A stretch of DNA of 64,000 nucleotides from Candidatus Tidjanibacter faecipullorum (lineage in GTDB: Bacteria > Bacteroidota > Bacteroidia > Bacteroidales > Rikenellaceae): the NCBI GenBank assembly GCA_019116245.1, contig DXCC01000031.1, positions 21,974-85,973 of the forward strand. Direction: 5' to 3'. Below the pieces are notes generated by a model. It saw nothing but the letters and a program-made list of their open reading frames with translations. It had not been told where the DNA came from and did no database searches. The number at the start of each line of letters is the position of its first letter. Position 1 is the first letter of the stretch. Both the position numbers and the translations under genes were made by a program. Positions 25,849 through 34,382 of this stretch are shown one piece after another.

Positions 25849-26262
25849 ATGAACATTTTTCACATCGAACATCTCGGAATCGCTGTCAAGAATCTCGACG
25901 AGGCGATACCTTTCTGGGAAAACATCCTGGGCTTCAAGTGCTACAACATCGAGGAAGTAGCCGATCAGAAGGTGAAAACCGCATTCTTCAAGGTGGGTCA
26001 GACCAAAATCGAACTGCTCGAGCCGACCAGCGAGGAGAGTACGATCGCCAAATTCATCGCCAACCGCGGCGAGGGCGTGCATCACGTGGCCTATGCCGTG
26101 GAGAATATCGAGGAGGCGCTGGCTGAAGCCGAAAGCAAGGGCGTGCGTCTGATCGACAAAACGCCGCGCAAGGGCGCCGAGGGGCTGACGATCGCCTTCC
26201 TGCACCCGAAATCGACCGGCGGCGTGTTGACGGAACTGTGTGAAGACAAGAACAAAAAATAG
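25849..26262 (+). CDS. mce: Methylmalonyl-CoA epimerase
   Basis: 137-residue member of the vicinal oxygen chelate fold, usual length. The metal ligands fit [11 protein letters not shown] (N-terminal His), [16 protein letters not shown] (middle His) and the C-terminal Glu in GGVLTELCE. It interconverts the (S) and (R) forms of methylmalonyl-CoA between the mutase and the decarboxylase. An ACGGAG ribosome-site-like sequence precedes the ATG. The decarboxylase genes follow after 122 bp. Confidence 0.95.
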   Translation: MNIFHIEHLGIAVKNLDEAIPFWENILGFKCYNIEEVADQKVKTAFFKVGQTKIELLEPTSEESTIAKFIANRGEGVHHVAYAVENIEEALAEAESKGVRLIDKTPRKGAEGLTIAFLHPKSTGGVLTELCEDKNKK

Positions 26263-26302
26263 CGGCTCGGCGCACGTCCTCTTCTCCGAGAAGATAACCA
26301 TG

Positions 26303-26339
26303 TGACGGATATTGACCCGCGAGGGATCGGTATCCGTCA
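26303..26339 (+). terminator. Hairpin between mce and mmdA (possible attenuator)
   Basis: Stem TGACGGATA pairing with TATCCGTCA (26303-26311 with 26331-26339), followed only by TTTGGGG. It could partly end mce transcription or protect mRNA ends. No -7 box is seen between the hairpin and mmdA. Confidence 0.45.
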
Positions 26340-26384
26340 TTTGGGGTTGTAAACAGATACAAATCACATATCATAGGAAAGCTT

Positions 26385-27947
26385 ATGAGCGAGAATCAAA
26401 ACAAAGTGGCGCAGCTGATCAAGTTGCGTGAGGAAGCGAGACTGGGCGGCGGTCAGAAGAGGATCGACGCACAGCATGCAAAGGGCAAATATACCGCCCG
26501 TGAACGTATCCAGATGTTGCTCGACGAGGGCTCCTTCGAGGAGTTCGACATGTTCGTGACGCATCGTTGCTACGATTTCGGCATGGAGAAGAGCCACACC
26601 TACGGTGATGGCGTCGTAACCGGTTACGGTACGATCGACGGCCGTCTGGTGTACGTGTTCGCCCAGGACTTCACCGTGTCGGGCGGTTCGCTTTCGAAGA
26701 CGATGTCCGAGAAGATCTGCAAGGTGATGGATATGGCCATGAAGGCCGGCGCTCCCTGCATCGGTCTGAACGACTCGGGCGGCGCCCGTATTCAGGAGGG
26801 CGTGAATGCCCTGGCCGGCTATGCCGAGATCTTCCAGCGCAACGTGATGGCTTCGGGTGTGATTCCGCAGATTTCGGTCATCCTCGGCCCGTGTGCCGGT
26901 GGTGCGGTGTATTCGCCGGCACTGACCGACTTCATCATCATGCGTCGCGATACCAGCTACATGTTCCTGACCGGCCCGGCCGTCGTGAAGACCGTAACGG
27001 GTGAGGAGGTTACCCAGGAGCAGCTCGGCGGTGCTTCGATGCACACCACCAAGTCGGGCGTGGCCGATTTCGCCACTTCGACCGAGGAGGAGACCATGGA
27101 ACTGATCCGCAAGCTGATCTCCTACATCCCGCAGAACAACATGGAGGATGCTCCGCTGGCCGTCTGCACCGATTCGATCAGCCGTCTGGAGGATTCGCTC
27201 AATGAAATCATCCCCGACAGCCCGAACAAGCCCTACGACATGTACGAGGTGATTCGCGCCATTGTCGATAACGGCGATTTCCTCGAGGTACACGAGGCTT
27301 ACGCCAAGAACATTATCACCTGCTTCGCCCGCTTCAACGGCCAGAGCGTCGGTATCATTGCCAACCAGCCCAAATTCATGGCCGGCGTGCTCGACATCAA
27401 CGCTTCGCGCAAGGCGGCCCGTTTCGTCCGTTTCTGCGACGCCTTCAACATTCCGCTGGTTACGCTCGTCGATGTTCCGGGCTTCCTGCCGGGTACGGGC
27501 CAGGAGTACGGCGGCGTGATTACCCACGGTGCGAAACTGCTCTTCGCTTACTGCGAGGCTACCGTGCCGAAGGTGACCGTTACGCTGCGCAAGGCTTACG
27601 GTGGTGCCTACATCGTGATGTCGTCGAAGCATATCCGCGGTGACATCAACTACGCATGGCCGACCGCCGAGATCGCCGTGATGGGTGCGAGCGGCGCCGT
27701 AGAGGTGCTCTTTGCCCGCGAGATCGCCAAGATCGAGGATCCGGCAGCCAAAGCCGCCTTCATCGCCGAGAAAGAGGCCGAGTATAAGGAGAAGTTCTCG
27801 AACCCCTACAATGCTGCCAAATATGGCTACATCGACGATGTGATCGAGCCGCGCAACACCCGTTTCCGCATCATCCGCGCACTCCAGTCGCTGGCTACCA
27901 AACGTCTGACAAATCCGGCCAAGAAACACTCAAACATTCCGCTGTAG
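26385..27947 (+). CDS. mmdA: Methylmalonyl-CoA decarboxylase carboxyltransferase subunit
   Basis: 520 residues, carboxyltransferase fold of the propionyl-CoA carboxylase beta type. Visible: [21 protein letters not shown], the oxyanion loop [29 protein letters not shown], and [13 protein letters not shown] in the C-terminal half. It moves the carboxyl group from (S)-methylmalonyl-CoA to carrier biotin. With the next three genes it forms a sodium-pumping decarboxylase that makes propionyl-CoA, so energy is kept as a Na+ gradient. Confidence 0.94.
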   Translation: MSENQNKVAQLIKLREEARLGGGQKRIDAQHAKGKYTARERIQMLLDEGSFEEFDMFVTHRCYDFGMEKSHTYGDGVVTGYGTIDGRLVYVFAQDFTVSGGSLSKTMSEKICKVMDMAMKAGAPCIGLNDSGGARIQEGVNALAGYAEIFQRNVMASGVIPQISVILGPCAGGAVYSPALTDFIIMRRDTSYMFLTGPAVVKTVTGEEVTQEQLGGASMHTTKSGVADFATSTEEETMELIRKLISYIPQNNMEDAPLAVCTDSISRLEDSLNEIIPDSPNKPYDMYEVIRAIVDNGDFLEVHEAYAKNIITCFARFNGQSVGIIANQPKFMAGVLDINASRKAARFVRFCDAFNIPLVTLVDVPGFLPGTGQEYGGVITHGAKLLFAYCEATVPKVTVTLRKAYGGAYIVMSSKHIRGDINYAWPTAEIAVMGASGAVEVLFAREIAKIEDPAAKAAFIAEKEAEYKEKFSNPYNAAKYGYIDDVIEPRNTRFRIIRALQSLATKRLTNPAKKHSNIPL

Positions 27948-27950
27948 CAT

Positions 27951-28967
27951 ATGAAAAAACTGAGTTTATTCCTCATTATGGCGCTGTGCGGACTCAGCCT
28001 GTCTGCACAGGGTGTCCTTAATGTCCGGATCAACGAGGTACTCGTATGCAACGACAACGGTATCGTTGACGATTACGGCGAGCGCCAGTCGTGGATCGAG
28101 GTGTTCAACACCGGTTACGAGCGTGTGAACATCGGCGGTTGCTATCTGGGTATCCGGTATGCCGACCGTTTCGACGCACAGGGCAACAAGCTTATCAAAA
28201 AATATTACATCCCGCGTAACAATCCCAATACCAGCATCGAACCGCAGGGCTACCGGCTGTTCTTCTGCGAGGGTAACGACGAAAAGGGTACGTTCTACAC
28301 CAACTTTACGCTGGAGGACGAGCCCGTGGACATGATTATCCTCTACAATGCGAACGGCAAGGACGTGATCAGCGTCTTCAAGTTCCCGGCCGGTTACCAG
28401 CCGCAGTCGGATGTGGCGTGGGGTATTCTGGGCAACGCCGAGATCGAGTCGAAGATTTTCCCGACCTTCTCGCGTCGTGAACGCAAACAGATGACCGAGG
28501 ATCAGTATCTGGATGCCGTGGCTGCCGGTCTGCTTTACCAGCCGCAGCCCATGCTGAAGAATACGCCTTCGACGACGAACGAGATTGGCGAGGTGGTGCC
28601 CCGTCACGAGGTGTTCCGTCAGCACGACCCGATCGGCGGTGTGATGGCCGTAACGGCCATGGGCGTCGTATTCCTGGCGCTGGTGGCCATTTTCCTTGTG
28701 TTCAAGGTATTCGGCAAGATCATGATCGGTCAGACGAACCGTACCGAGGCTAAACACAAAGGCGAGCCGGCACCCGTGGCTGCCAAGGATACCAGTTACA
28801 GCGGCGAGGAGGTGGCTGCCATTGCCATGGCCCTGCGTCTGTACAGCGAGGATCTGCACGTCAAGGAGTCGACGGTGATCACGATCAACCATGTCAGCAG
28901 AATGTATTCGCCGTGGAGCTCCAAGATTCATGGCATCACGTCTTTACCGGAAAAGAAAAACAGATAA
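27951..28967 (+). CDS. OadG-like gamma subunit fused to a lamin tail domain
   Basis: 338 residues. Signal peptide (about 1-20), then a lamin-tail-like beta domain (about 23-165: VRINEVLVCNDNGIVDDYG, SWIEVFNTG, VNIGGCYLG). Then a linker, one membrane helix (about 229-253: GVMAVTAMGVVFLALVAIFLVF) with the small-subunit pattern of decarboxylase gamma chains, and a hydrophilic C-terminal tail. The usual OadG/MmdD is under 120 residues, so the periplasmic LTD is an added module. It lies 3 bp after mmdA and 6 bp before the biotin carrier. It probably holds the complex together; the role of the LTD is unknown. Confidence 0.8.
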   Translation: MKKLSLFLIMALCGLSLSAQGVLNVRINEVLVCNDNGIVDDYGERQSWIEVFNTGYERVNIGGCYLGIRYADRFDAQGNKLIKKYYIPRNNPNTSIEPQGYRLFFCEGNDEKGTFYTNFTLEDEPVDMIILYNANGKDVISVFKFPAGYQPQSDVAWGILGNAEIESKIFPTFSRRERKQMTEDQYLDAVAAGLLYQPQPMLKNTPSTTNEIGEVVPRHEVFRQHDPIGGVMAVTAMGVVFLALVAIFLVFKVFGKIMIGQTNRTEAKHKGEPAPVAAKDTSYSGEEVAAIAMALRLYSEDLHVKESTVITINHVSRMYSPWSSKIHGITSLPEKKNR

Positions 28968-28973
28968 AACGAT

Positions 28974-29420
28974 ATGAAAGAGTATAAATTCAAGATCAAC
29001 GGTAATGCCTACAAGGTAGCCGTAGAAAATGTAGAAGATGGCGTGGCAACGGTGACCCTGAACGGCACGACCTACAAGGTGGAGCTGGAGGAGGAGATCA
29101 CCGGTCCGAAACCCGTCAAACCGGTGGCCGTATCTCCGGCTACCTATCAGGCTACGCCGCAGGCGGCTCCCGCCAAGGTGGCTACTCCCGCACCGGCTGC
29201 CGGCAACGAGACGCAGCTCCGCAGCCCGCTGCCCGGTACCGTACTGGAACTGCGCGTCAGCGAGGGCGACCAGGTGAACGAAGGTCAGACGCTGATGATC
29301 CTCGAGGCAATGAAAATGGAAAACAACATCGACGCCAACAAGAGCGGCGTGATCAAGAAGATCATGAAGCGTCAGGGCGATTCCGTAATGGAAGGCGATG
29401 TATTATTTATTATCGGATAA
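28974..29420 (+). CDS. mmdC: Biotin carrier subunit of the decarboxylase pump
   Basis: 148 residues. The C-terminal biotinyl domain (about 81-148) has EAMKMEN, with Lys114 as biotin site, after LRSPLPGTVLELRVSEGDQV. A Pro/Ala-rich flexible linker (about 44-78) precedes it, and the N-terminal ~40 residues form a small conserved region. The carrier shuttles carboxyl groups from MmdA to the membrane beta subunit. Confidence 0.95.
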   Translation: MKEYKFKINGNAYKVAVENVEDGVATVTLNGTTYKVELEEEITGPKPVKPVAVSPATYQATPQAAPAKVATPAPAAGNETQLRSPLPGTVLELRVSEGDQVNEGQTLMILEAMKMENNIDANKSGVIKKIMKRQGDSVMEGDVLFIIG

Positions 29421-29423
29421 CCT

Positions 29424-30593
29424 ATGATGACGTTTCTGGAAGGCGGGTTCGGAGCCTTTATCGGCCAGAACCTGCAGGAATTCTGGGGCTTTACGGGATT
29501 TGCCAACGCTACGTGGGGGCATCTGGTGATGATCTGCGTGGGTCTGTTCTTCCTGTACCTCGGAATCAAGCACAAGATGGAGCCGATGCTCCTCGTGCCG
29601 ATCGGATTCGGTATCCTGATCGGTAACATTCCGTTCCACGACGGTATGCAGATCGGTATCTACGAGGAGGGTTCGGTGCTGAACTACCTTTATTTCGGTG
29701 TGAAGAACGGTATCTACCCGCCGCTGATCTTCCTGGGCATCGGCGCAATGACCGACTTCTCAGCCCTGATCTCCAACCCGAAACTGATGACAATCGGTGC
29801 AGCAGCCCAGCTGGGTATCTTCGGCGCCTACATCGCCGCGCTGGCATTTGGCTTTACGGCTGCCGAGGCCGGTGCAATCGGCATCATCGGTGGTGCCGAC
29901 GGTCCTACGGCCATCTTCCTGTCGAGCCGTCTGGCTCCCGACATGATGGGTGCGATCGCCATTGCAGCCTATTCGTACATGGCCTTGGTACCGGTGCTGC
30001 AGCCCTGGATCATGAAATTGTGTACGACGAAGAAAGAGCGTCTGATCCGCATGCGTCCGCCGCGTCCCATCTCCAAATCGGAGAAGGTGATGTTCCCGAT
30101 CATCGGTCTGTTGCTTACCTGCTTCCTCGTACCGTCCGGTCTGCCTCTGCTCGGCATGCTGTTCCTCGGTAACCTGCTCAAGGAGAGTGGTGTGACCAAG
30201 CGTCTGGCTACGACGGCAGGCGGTCCGCTGATCGACATCGTGACGATTCTGATCGGTCTGACGGTAGGTGCCTCGACGCAGGCCACGACGTTCCTCACCG
30301 AGAAGTCGCTGCTCGTGTTTGCGATCGGTGCCGCTTCGTTCATCATCGCAACCTTCGGCGGTGTGCTGTTCGTGAAGTTCCTGAACCTCTTCCTCAAGGA
30401 GGGTAACAAGATCAACCCGCTGATCGGTAACGCCGGTGTGTCGGCTGTGCCGGATTCTGCCCGCGTATCGCAGGAGATCGGTCTGAAATACGACAAGACC
30501 AACCACCTGCTGATGCACGCCATGGGCCCGAACGTGGCCGGTGTGATCGGCAGTGCCGTTGCCGCCGGTATTCTGCTGGGCTTCCTCGGATAG
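29424..30593 (+). CDS. mmdB: Na+-translocating decarboxylase beta subunit
   Basis: 389-residue integral membrane subunit that decarboxylates carboxybiotin and pumps Na+ outward. It has about nine hydrophobic helices; the essential region GADGPTAIFLSSRLAPD contains the conserved Asp for Na+ binding, and GNAGVSAVPDSARVSQ is the second family signature. It starts 3 bp after the carrier gene and ends the operon at a strong terminator. The second Met (codon 2) could also start the protein. Confidence 0.95.
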   Translation: MMTFLEGGFGAFIGQNLQEFWGFTGFANATWGHLVMICVGLFFLYLGIKHKMEPMLLVPIGFGILIGNIPFHDGMQIGIYEEGSVLNYLYFGVKNGIYPPLIFLGIGAMTDFSALISNPKLMTIGAAAQLGIFGAYIAALAFGFTAAEAGAIGIIGGADGPTAIFLSSRLAPDMMGAIAIAAYSYMALVPVLQPWIMKLCTTKKERLIRMRPPRPISKSEKVMFPIIGLLLTCFLVPSGLPLLGMLFLGNLLKESGVTKRLATTAGGPLIDIVTILIGLTVGASTQATTFLTEKSLLVFAIGAASFIIATFGGVLFVKFLNLFLKEGNKINPLIGNAGVSAVPDSARVSQEIGLKYDKTNHLLMHAMGPNVAGVIGSAVAAGILLGFLG

Positions 30594-30615
30594 TCCGCAC
30601 GGATTCCGCAATCGA

Positions 30616-30655
30616 ACGGAGGATGGGACACGGTTCCCGTCCTCCGTTTTTTTTT
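30616..30655 (+). terminator. Terminator of the mmd operon
   Basis: Stem ACGGAGGATGGGA pairing with TCCCGTCCTCCGT (one mismatch), followed by a T9 run. Confidence 0.88.
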
Positions 30656-30680
30656 GTGCGTCGGGCGGAATCTGTTGTTA

Positions 30681-30711
30681 TTGCAGGCGCGGAGGATTCT
30701 TGCTAAATTTG
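30681..30711 (+). promoter_or_regulatory. Promoter of the retropepsin-like gene
   Basis: -33 TTG (30681-30683), 20-bp spacer and -7 TAAATTTG (30704-30711), 11 bp before the ATG at 30723. Confidence 0.6.
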
Positions 30712-30722
30712 GAGAAAAGTGT

Positions 30723-32028
30723 ATGACAATGCAAAATAGAATGCGGATCGGATGGATGATCCTTTGTGTGGTAGTGACGTTGTTTGGCAGCACAGGCAGG
30801 GTAGCGGGACAGACGCCGGCTGATGCGGAACTGGGTGCGGTGTTGAACGCAGGCGACCTTTGGCTGCTGCGGGAACGGTATCCCGTCTTGAAAGATTCAG
30901 TCAGCATGGAGATGCTGCAACTGATTGCCGAGGCACAGTTGGGGGTCGGTTTTAACCGATTGGAAGAGGCCGAGGCGGTGTTGGATGTGCTGTTGCGGAA
31001 ATATCAGGAGGAGATGGGCCCGACAACAACGCTCAATATGGCTGCCGTCCGGGCGTTTAACTTGTTGAATTTGGGCCATTATGCGGCGGCTGGTGAGATC
31101 GGTGCACAACTGGTGGCTGCCCTGGAGGGGAGTCAGGCGCCCGAGGCGATCTCCGGATTGCGCTTTATAGAACGGGTGGGGCAGGGACTGGCCGATGTGC
31201 CGGCTCCCTATCTGGAGCGCCCCGATCGGGATGTACAGGTGCCGATGAAGGTCATTGCAACCGGACGGGGCCATCACCTGCATATTCCGGTCGAAGTAAA
31301 TGGCGTGACCAGCGATTTCATTTTTGATACCGGGTGCTCGTTCGGCAATTTTGTCACGGAGGAGTATGCCCGGGAGGTGGGGTTGCGGATTGTGGCCGAT
31401 TCAATTCCCGTGGCCGGGGCACAGGTTGGCCTGGTAAAACTGGCAACGGCCGATTCGTTGCGGATCGGCGATTTGGTGTACCATCACCCCGTGTTCATGG
31501 TGGCTCCTCCGGATCCTGAATTGGATGCATCTCTGGCCTACGATGGAGTGCTTGGCTTTAATTTTATGCGTGCAGCGCAGGAGATCGTGCTCGATGTCGA
31601 GAAGGGGATGTTTGTTTTTCCGGCAGCGGTCGGTACAGGAACCCCCCAATATGGTGCTGGCATCCAATGTGCCGTATGTACGCATCCGATATGACGGCGA
31701 GCCGTTTGACCTGCTGTTCGATTCGGGAAATGTGAAGACCGATCTGGGGACGGATTTTGCCCGGAGTTTCCCGAAGGCCGTGGCCGGTCTGCCGGAATGT
31801 CATGTCCAGCGGGGCGGTTTCGGCGGTATGGTCGATCTGAAAGCGGTGACGTTGCCGGAATGGACCTTTACGCTGGCGGGGGTGTCGGTCACGCTGCATG
31901 ATACGGATGTGTATGAGACGGATCAGACCCTTTCGTTCTATTCAGGCTCGTTGGGGTGCGACTGTATCCTGGCTTTTCGCCGGTTGACCCTCAATTACGC
32001 GCACATGTATCTGCGCGGCGAGCGGTGA
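30723..32028 (+). pseudogene. Two-lobed retropepsin-like aspartyl protease, frame broken at a C6 run
   Basis: The first frame (30723-31694) has a signal peptide (RIGWMILCVVVTLFGSTGRVAG), a helical region and an aspartyl protease lobe with active motif FIFDTGCSFGNF, ending in unrelated residues after GTGTPQYG. The other frame then supplies a second lobe with motif LLFDSGNVKTDLG and runs to 32028. The switch is at a run of six C (31642-31647); with five C the frame joins as GTPNMVLASN. The whole is then about 434 residues, a periplasmic protease with two half-sites (DTG and DSG). It could be a sequencing error, a contingency tract or real inactivation. Nothing else looks decayed. Confidence 0.75.
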
Positions 32029-32093
32029 AGTAGTCGTGGGCGAGGGAGACTGTCGGCTGAGGGAATGGCTGACAGCCTCTCTCGGTCGTATAA

Positions 32094-32126
32094 AAGAAAA
32101 AAGGATGACGGTCAATCGTCATCCTT
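32094..32126 (-). terminator. Terminator after tRNA-Lys
   Basis: Minus-strand stem AAAGGATGACG pairing with CGTCATCCTTT, followed by a T-rich tract. It begins 4 bp after the tRNA 3' end. Confidence 0.85.
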
Positions 32127-32129
32127 TCG

Positions 32130-32202
32130 TGCTCCCTCCGGGGCTCGAACCCGGGACCCCAACATTAAGAGTGTCGTGCTCTACCAACTGAGCTAAAGAA
32201 GC
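32130..32202 (-). tRNA. tRNA-Lys(CUU)
   Basis: Acceptor GCTTCTT pairs with AGGGAGC (G-U pairs included); discriminator A. The anticodon loop CTCTTAA gives CTT (plus positions 32167-32169). The D-arm TAGCTCAGTTGGTAGAGC and T-loop GGTTCGAGCC are canonical. CCA is not encoded. Confidence 0.94.
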
Positions 32203-32245
32203 AATCCGCTTTCGGTGTGCTTATCAGTACTTCCTAAAAGCAGTG

Positions 32246-32276
32246 CAAATATAGATGCTTTTTGGAAAAGTGCAAA
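32246..32276 (-). promoter_or_regulatory. Promoter of tRNA-Lys
   Basis: Minus-strand -33 TTTG (32273-32276), 19-bp spacer and -7 TATATTTG (32246-32253), the same as at tRNA-Ser. Confidence 0.8.
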
Positions 32277-32420
32277 ACAAAAACGGAAAAAATGCCGAAA
32301 ATGTTGCGATTTTTTTGCTTTTGGTTCCCATGACTGCCATTCGGGGGCGCAGGAACAGGTAAATGATGCGGAAAATGGAAGATTGTGGGGACGGGTTCTG
32401 CAAATCGGGAAAAATTACGT

Positions 32421-32428
32421 TACATTTG
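32421..32428 (+). promoter_or_regulatory. -7 box of the pseudouridine synthase gene
   Basis: TACATTTG, 26 bp before the ATG at 32455. It supports this start over upstream in-frame codons. Confidence 0.55.
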
Positions 32429-32454
32429 TCCGTTGGTTAACCATTCATTCTGAA

Positions 32455-33897
32455 ATGAAAAATTTTGAAGAGAGAGACAGCCGTCCCGATCGGGAAGATG
32501 CGGATGGCGGACAGGAGCGTCGTCCTGCTTATACGGCGTTTATGAAGGACAAACGGAATCGTGCGCCGCAGGCCGAGCATACGTCGCACAGAAGTCATGA
32601 ACGGTCCGGTGAGGGAGAGGAACGACAGGAGCGTCGTTTCGACAAGCCGTATCGCAGCGAGTCGGCATCGCGGGAGGGCGGTTTCCGTCGTGGCGGAGAG
32701 CGTCGCGGGGGGTATCGTCTGCGTACGGAACAGGAGGAGACGACCGGCCAGCGCCGTTCGTTCAATCCCAATTTTGATGCATCCAACCGGCTGGTGGGGC
32801 AGCACAAGCCTTTCCGTCGTCCGGCCGAGGGTGAAGGCGAGGAGGGCGAGCGTCCCCGTACCTATGGCAGTCGGCCGCGTACCGATGCCCCGCGTGAAGG
32901 CGGTCGTTATCGCGAAGAGCGTAGCTGGCCCAAAAAAGGCGATCAGACCGGGCGCGGATACCGCAAAAATACCCGGCCGTATGAGAAGCCGGAGGGGCAG
33001 GAAGAACAAGCGGAGGGGCGTCCCGGCCGCTCGTTCCGGTCAAGTTACGGGGACAACAAAAAGCGTCCCTATGACGGTGAGCGCAAACGCAGCGGCAACG
33101 GCAAGCCGTTCCGCAGACAGGAAGAGCGCCGCCCGTCCTACGATGCGGAGCACTATCCGACTTTCGCTCCGGAAGTTACGGACGGCAAGATTCGCTTGAA
33201 CCGTTATATCGCCATGTCGGGCATCTGCTCGCGGCGCGAAGCCGATGAGTTCATCCAGGCGGGTGTGGTGACGGTCAATGGGGCCGTTGTGACGGAGCTG
33301 GGGGCGAAAGTCGATCTTTCGGACGAGGTGCGCTTCCACGGCGAGGTGATCCGCAACGAGCGGAAGGTGTATATCGTCATGAACAAGCCGAAAGGTTATG
33401 TCACTTCTGTCGAGGATCCGCATGCCGACAAGACGGTGATGGATCTGTTGAAAAACGGATGCAAGGAGCGGGTATATCCGGTAGGACGTCTCGACAAGAA
33501 CAGTCTCGGCGTGCTGCTGATTACCAATGACGGCGACATGGCCAAACGGTTGATGCATCCGTCGTTCGAGAAAAAGAAAGTGTACCAGGTGTCGCTCGAC
33601 AAGCCGCTGACGCGGGCCGATATGGATGCGCTGGTAGAAGGTTTCGAACTGGAGGACGGCGAGATTCATGCCGACTCGGTCAGCTATGTCGGTGAGAAGA
33701 AGACGGAGATCGGCATCGAGATTCATTCGGGCCGTAACCGTATTGTGCGCCGCATGTTCGAACACCTCGGATACCGGGTCATCAAACTGGATCGTGTCTA
33801 TTTCGCCGGTTTGACCAAGCAAAAGCTCAAACGGGGCGAATGGCGTTTCCTGACTCCCCGAGAAGTCCAGGCGTTGCGTTCGGGACAGTACGAATAG
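32455..33897 (+). CDS. rRNA pseudouridine synthase (RsuA/RluB family) with long Arg-rich N-terminal tail
   Basis: 480 residues. The first ~240 are low-complexity and highly charged (Arg, Gly, Glu, repeated RR/RGG-like groups), predicted disordered. An S4 RNA-binding domain follows (from about 243: RLNRYIAMSGICSRREADEF), then the catalytic domain with Asp347 in GRLDKNSLGVLLITNDGD and RRMFEHLGYRVIKLDRV. It isomerises a uridine in rRNA, probably 23S (RluB-like) by similarity. Core RluB proteins are near 250-290 residues, so the tail is an added RNA-binding or phase-separating extension. Confidence 0.92.
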   Translation: MKNFEERDSRPDREDADGGQERRPAYTAFMKDKRNRAPQAEHTSHRSHERSGEGEERQERRFDKPYRSESASREGGFRRGGERRGGYRLRTEQEETTGQRRSFNPNFDASNRLVGQHKPFRRPAEGEGEEGERPRTYGSRPRTDAPREGGRYREERSWPKKGDQTGRGYRKNTRPYEKPEGQEEQAEGRPGRSFRSSYGDNKKRPYDGERKRSGNGKPFRRQEERRPSYDAEHYPTFAPEVTDGKIRLNRYIAMSGICSRREADEFIQAGVVTVNGAVVTELGAKVDLSDEVRFHGEVIRNERKVYIVMNKPKGYVTSVEDPHADKTVMDLLKNGCKERVYPVGRLDKNSLGVLLITNDGDMAKRLMHPSFEKKKVYQVSLDKPLTRADMDALVEGFELEDGEIHADSVSYVGEKKTEIGIEIHSGRNRIVRRMFEHLGYRVIKLDRVYFAGLTKQKLKRGEWRFLTPREVQALRSGQYE

Positions 33898-33917
33898 AAG
33901 GAATTTAAAACGATGAT

Positions 33918-33956
33918 AAAAGGCGGAGCACCCCGACGGTTGGCTCCGCCTTTTTT
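33918..33956 (+). terminator. Bidirectional terminator after the pseudouridine synthase
   Basis: Stem AAAAGGCGGAGC pairing with GCTCCGCCTTTT, followed by TT. The A-tract makes it also fit the small minus-strand gene ending at 33960, whose stop adjoins it. Confidence 0.85.
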
Positions 33957-33959
33957 GTG

Positions 33960-34157
33960 TCAGGCAGCCGTCGAACTGACGATCAGATAGGCCAGCCCGA
34001 CGATCAGGATGAAGACCAGGGCAAAGACGATGAGTGCGGAGGCCCGGCGCCATGCAGAGGGTGTGGAGGCGCCCTCCTGCTGGCTGGCCAGACGTTCGCC
34101 TTCCTCCTCGGTTTGACGGATAATCTTCAATTCTTCCGGTGTTAATTGTCTGGGCAT
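33960..34157 (-). CDS. Small single-helix membrane protein
   Basis: 65 residues: a charged N-terminal half (PRQLTPEELKIIRQTEEEGERLAS) and one C-terminal membrane helix (ALIVFALVFILIVGLAYLIV). No family recognised. A longer frame begins at 34181, but the minus-strand -7 box TACTTTTG (34179-34186) overlaps that codon, so MPRQLTPEE is the start. Confidence 0.7.
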   Translation of the reverse strand: MPRQLTPEELKIIRQTEEEGERLASQQEGASTPSAWRRASALIVFALVFILIVGLAYLIVSSTAA

Positions 34158-34178
34158 GGTAATGTCGTTACTTTGCCA

Positions 34179-34186
34179 CAAAAGTA
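34179..34186 (-). promoter_or_regulatory. -7 box of the small membrane protein gene
   Basis: TACTTTTG on the minus strand, 21 bp before the ATG at 34157. Confidence 0.55.
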
Positions 34187-34344
34187 ATAAAATATTGTGA
34201 GCGGGTGATGCAAGGCAGGTGTCCTGTGGAGTTATTTTGATATTGTTTGATGTTTATATAATGCTATATAATAATTACTTGACGCTGATTATGTTTGTTT
34301 TTGGTTGATATTGAAATGCGGTGATGGTAGGACGTACGAGGGGA

Positions 34345-34375
34345 TTGCTTTTCCGGAAAGAATGGGATACCTTTG
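34345..34375 (+). promoter_or_regulatory. Promoter of prmC-recX
   Basis: -33 TTG (34345-34347), 20-bp spacer and -7 TACCTTTG (34368-34375). The -7 box ends only 7 bp before the ATG at 34383, so the mRNA would be nearly leaderless. Confidence 0.6.
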
Positions 34376-34382
34376 TTGCATT

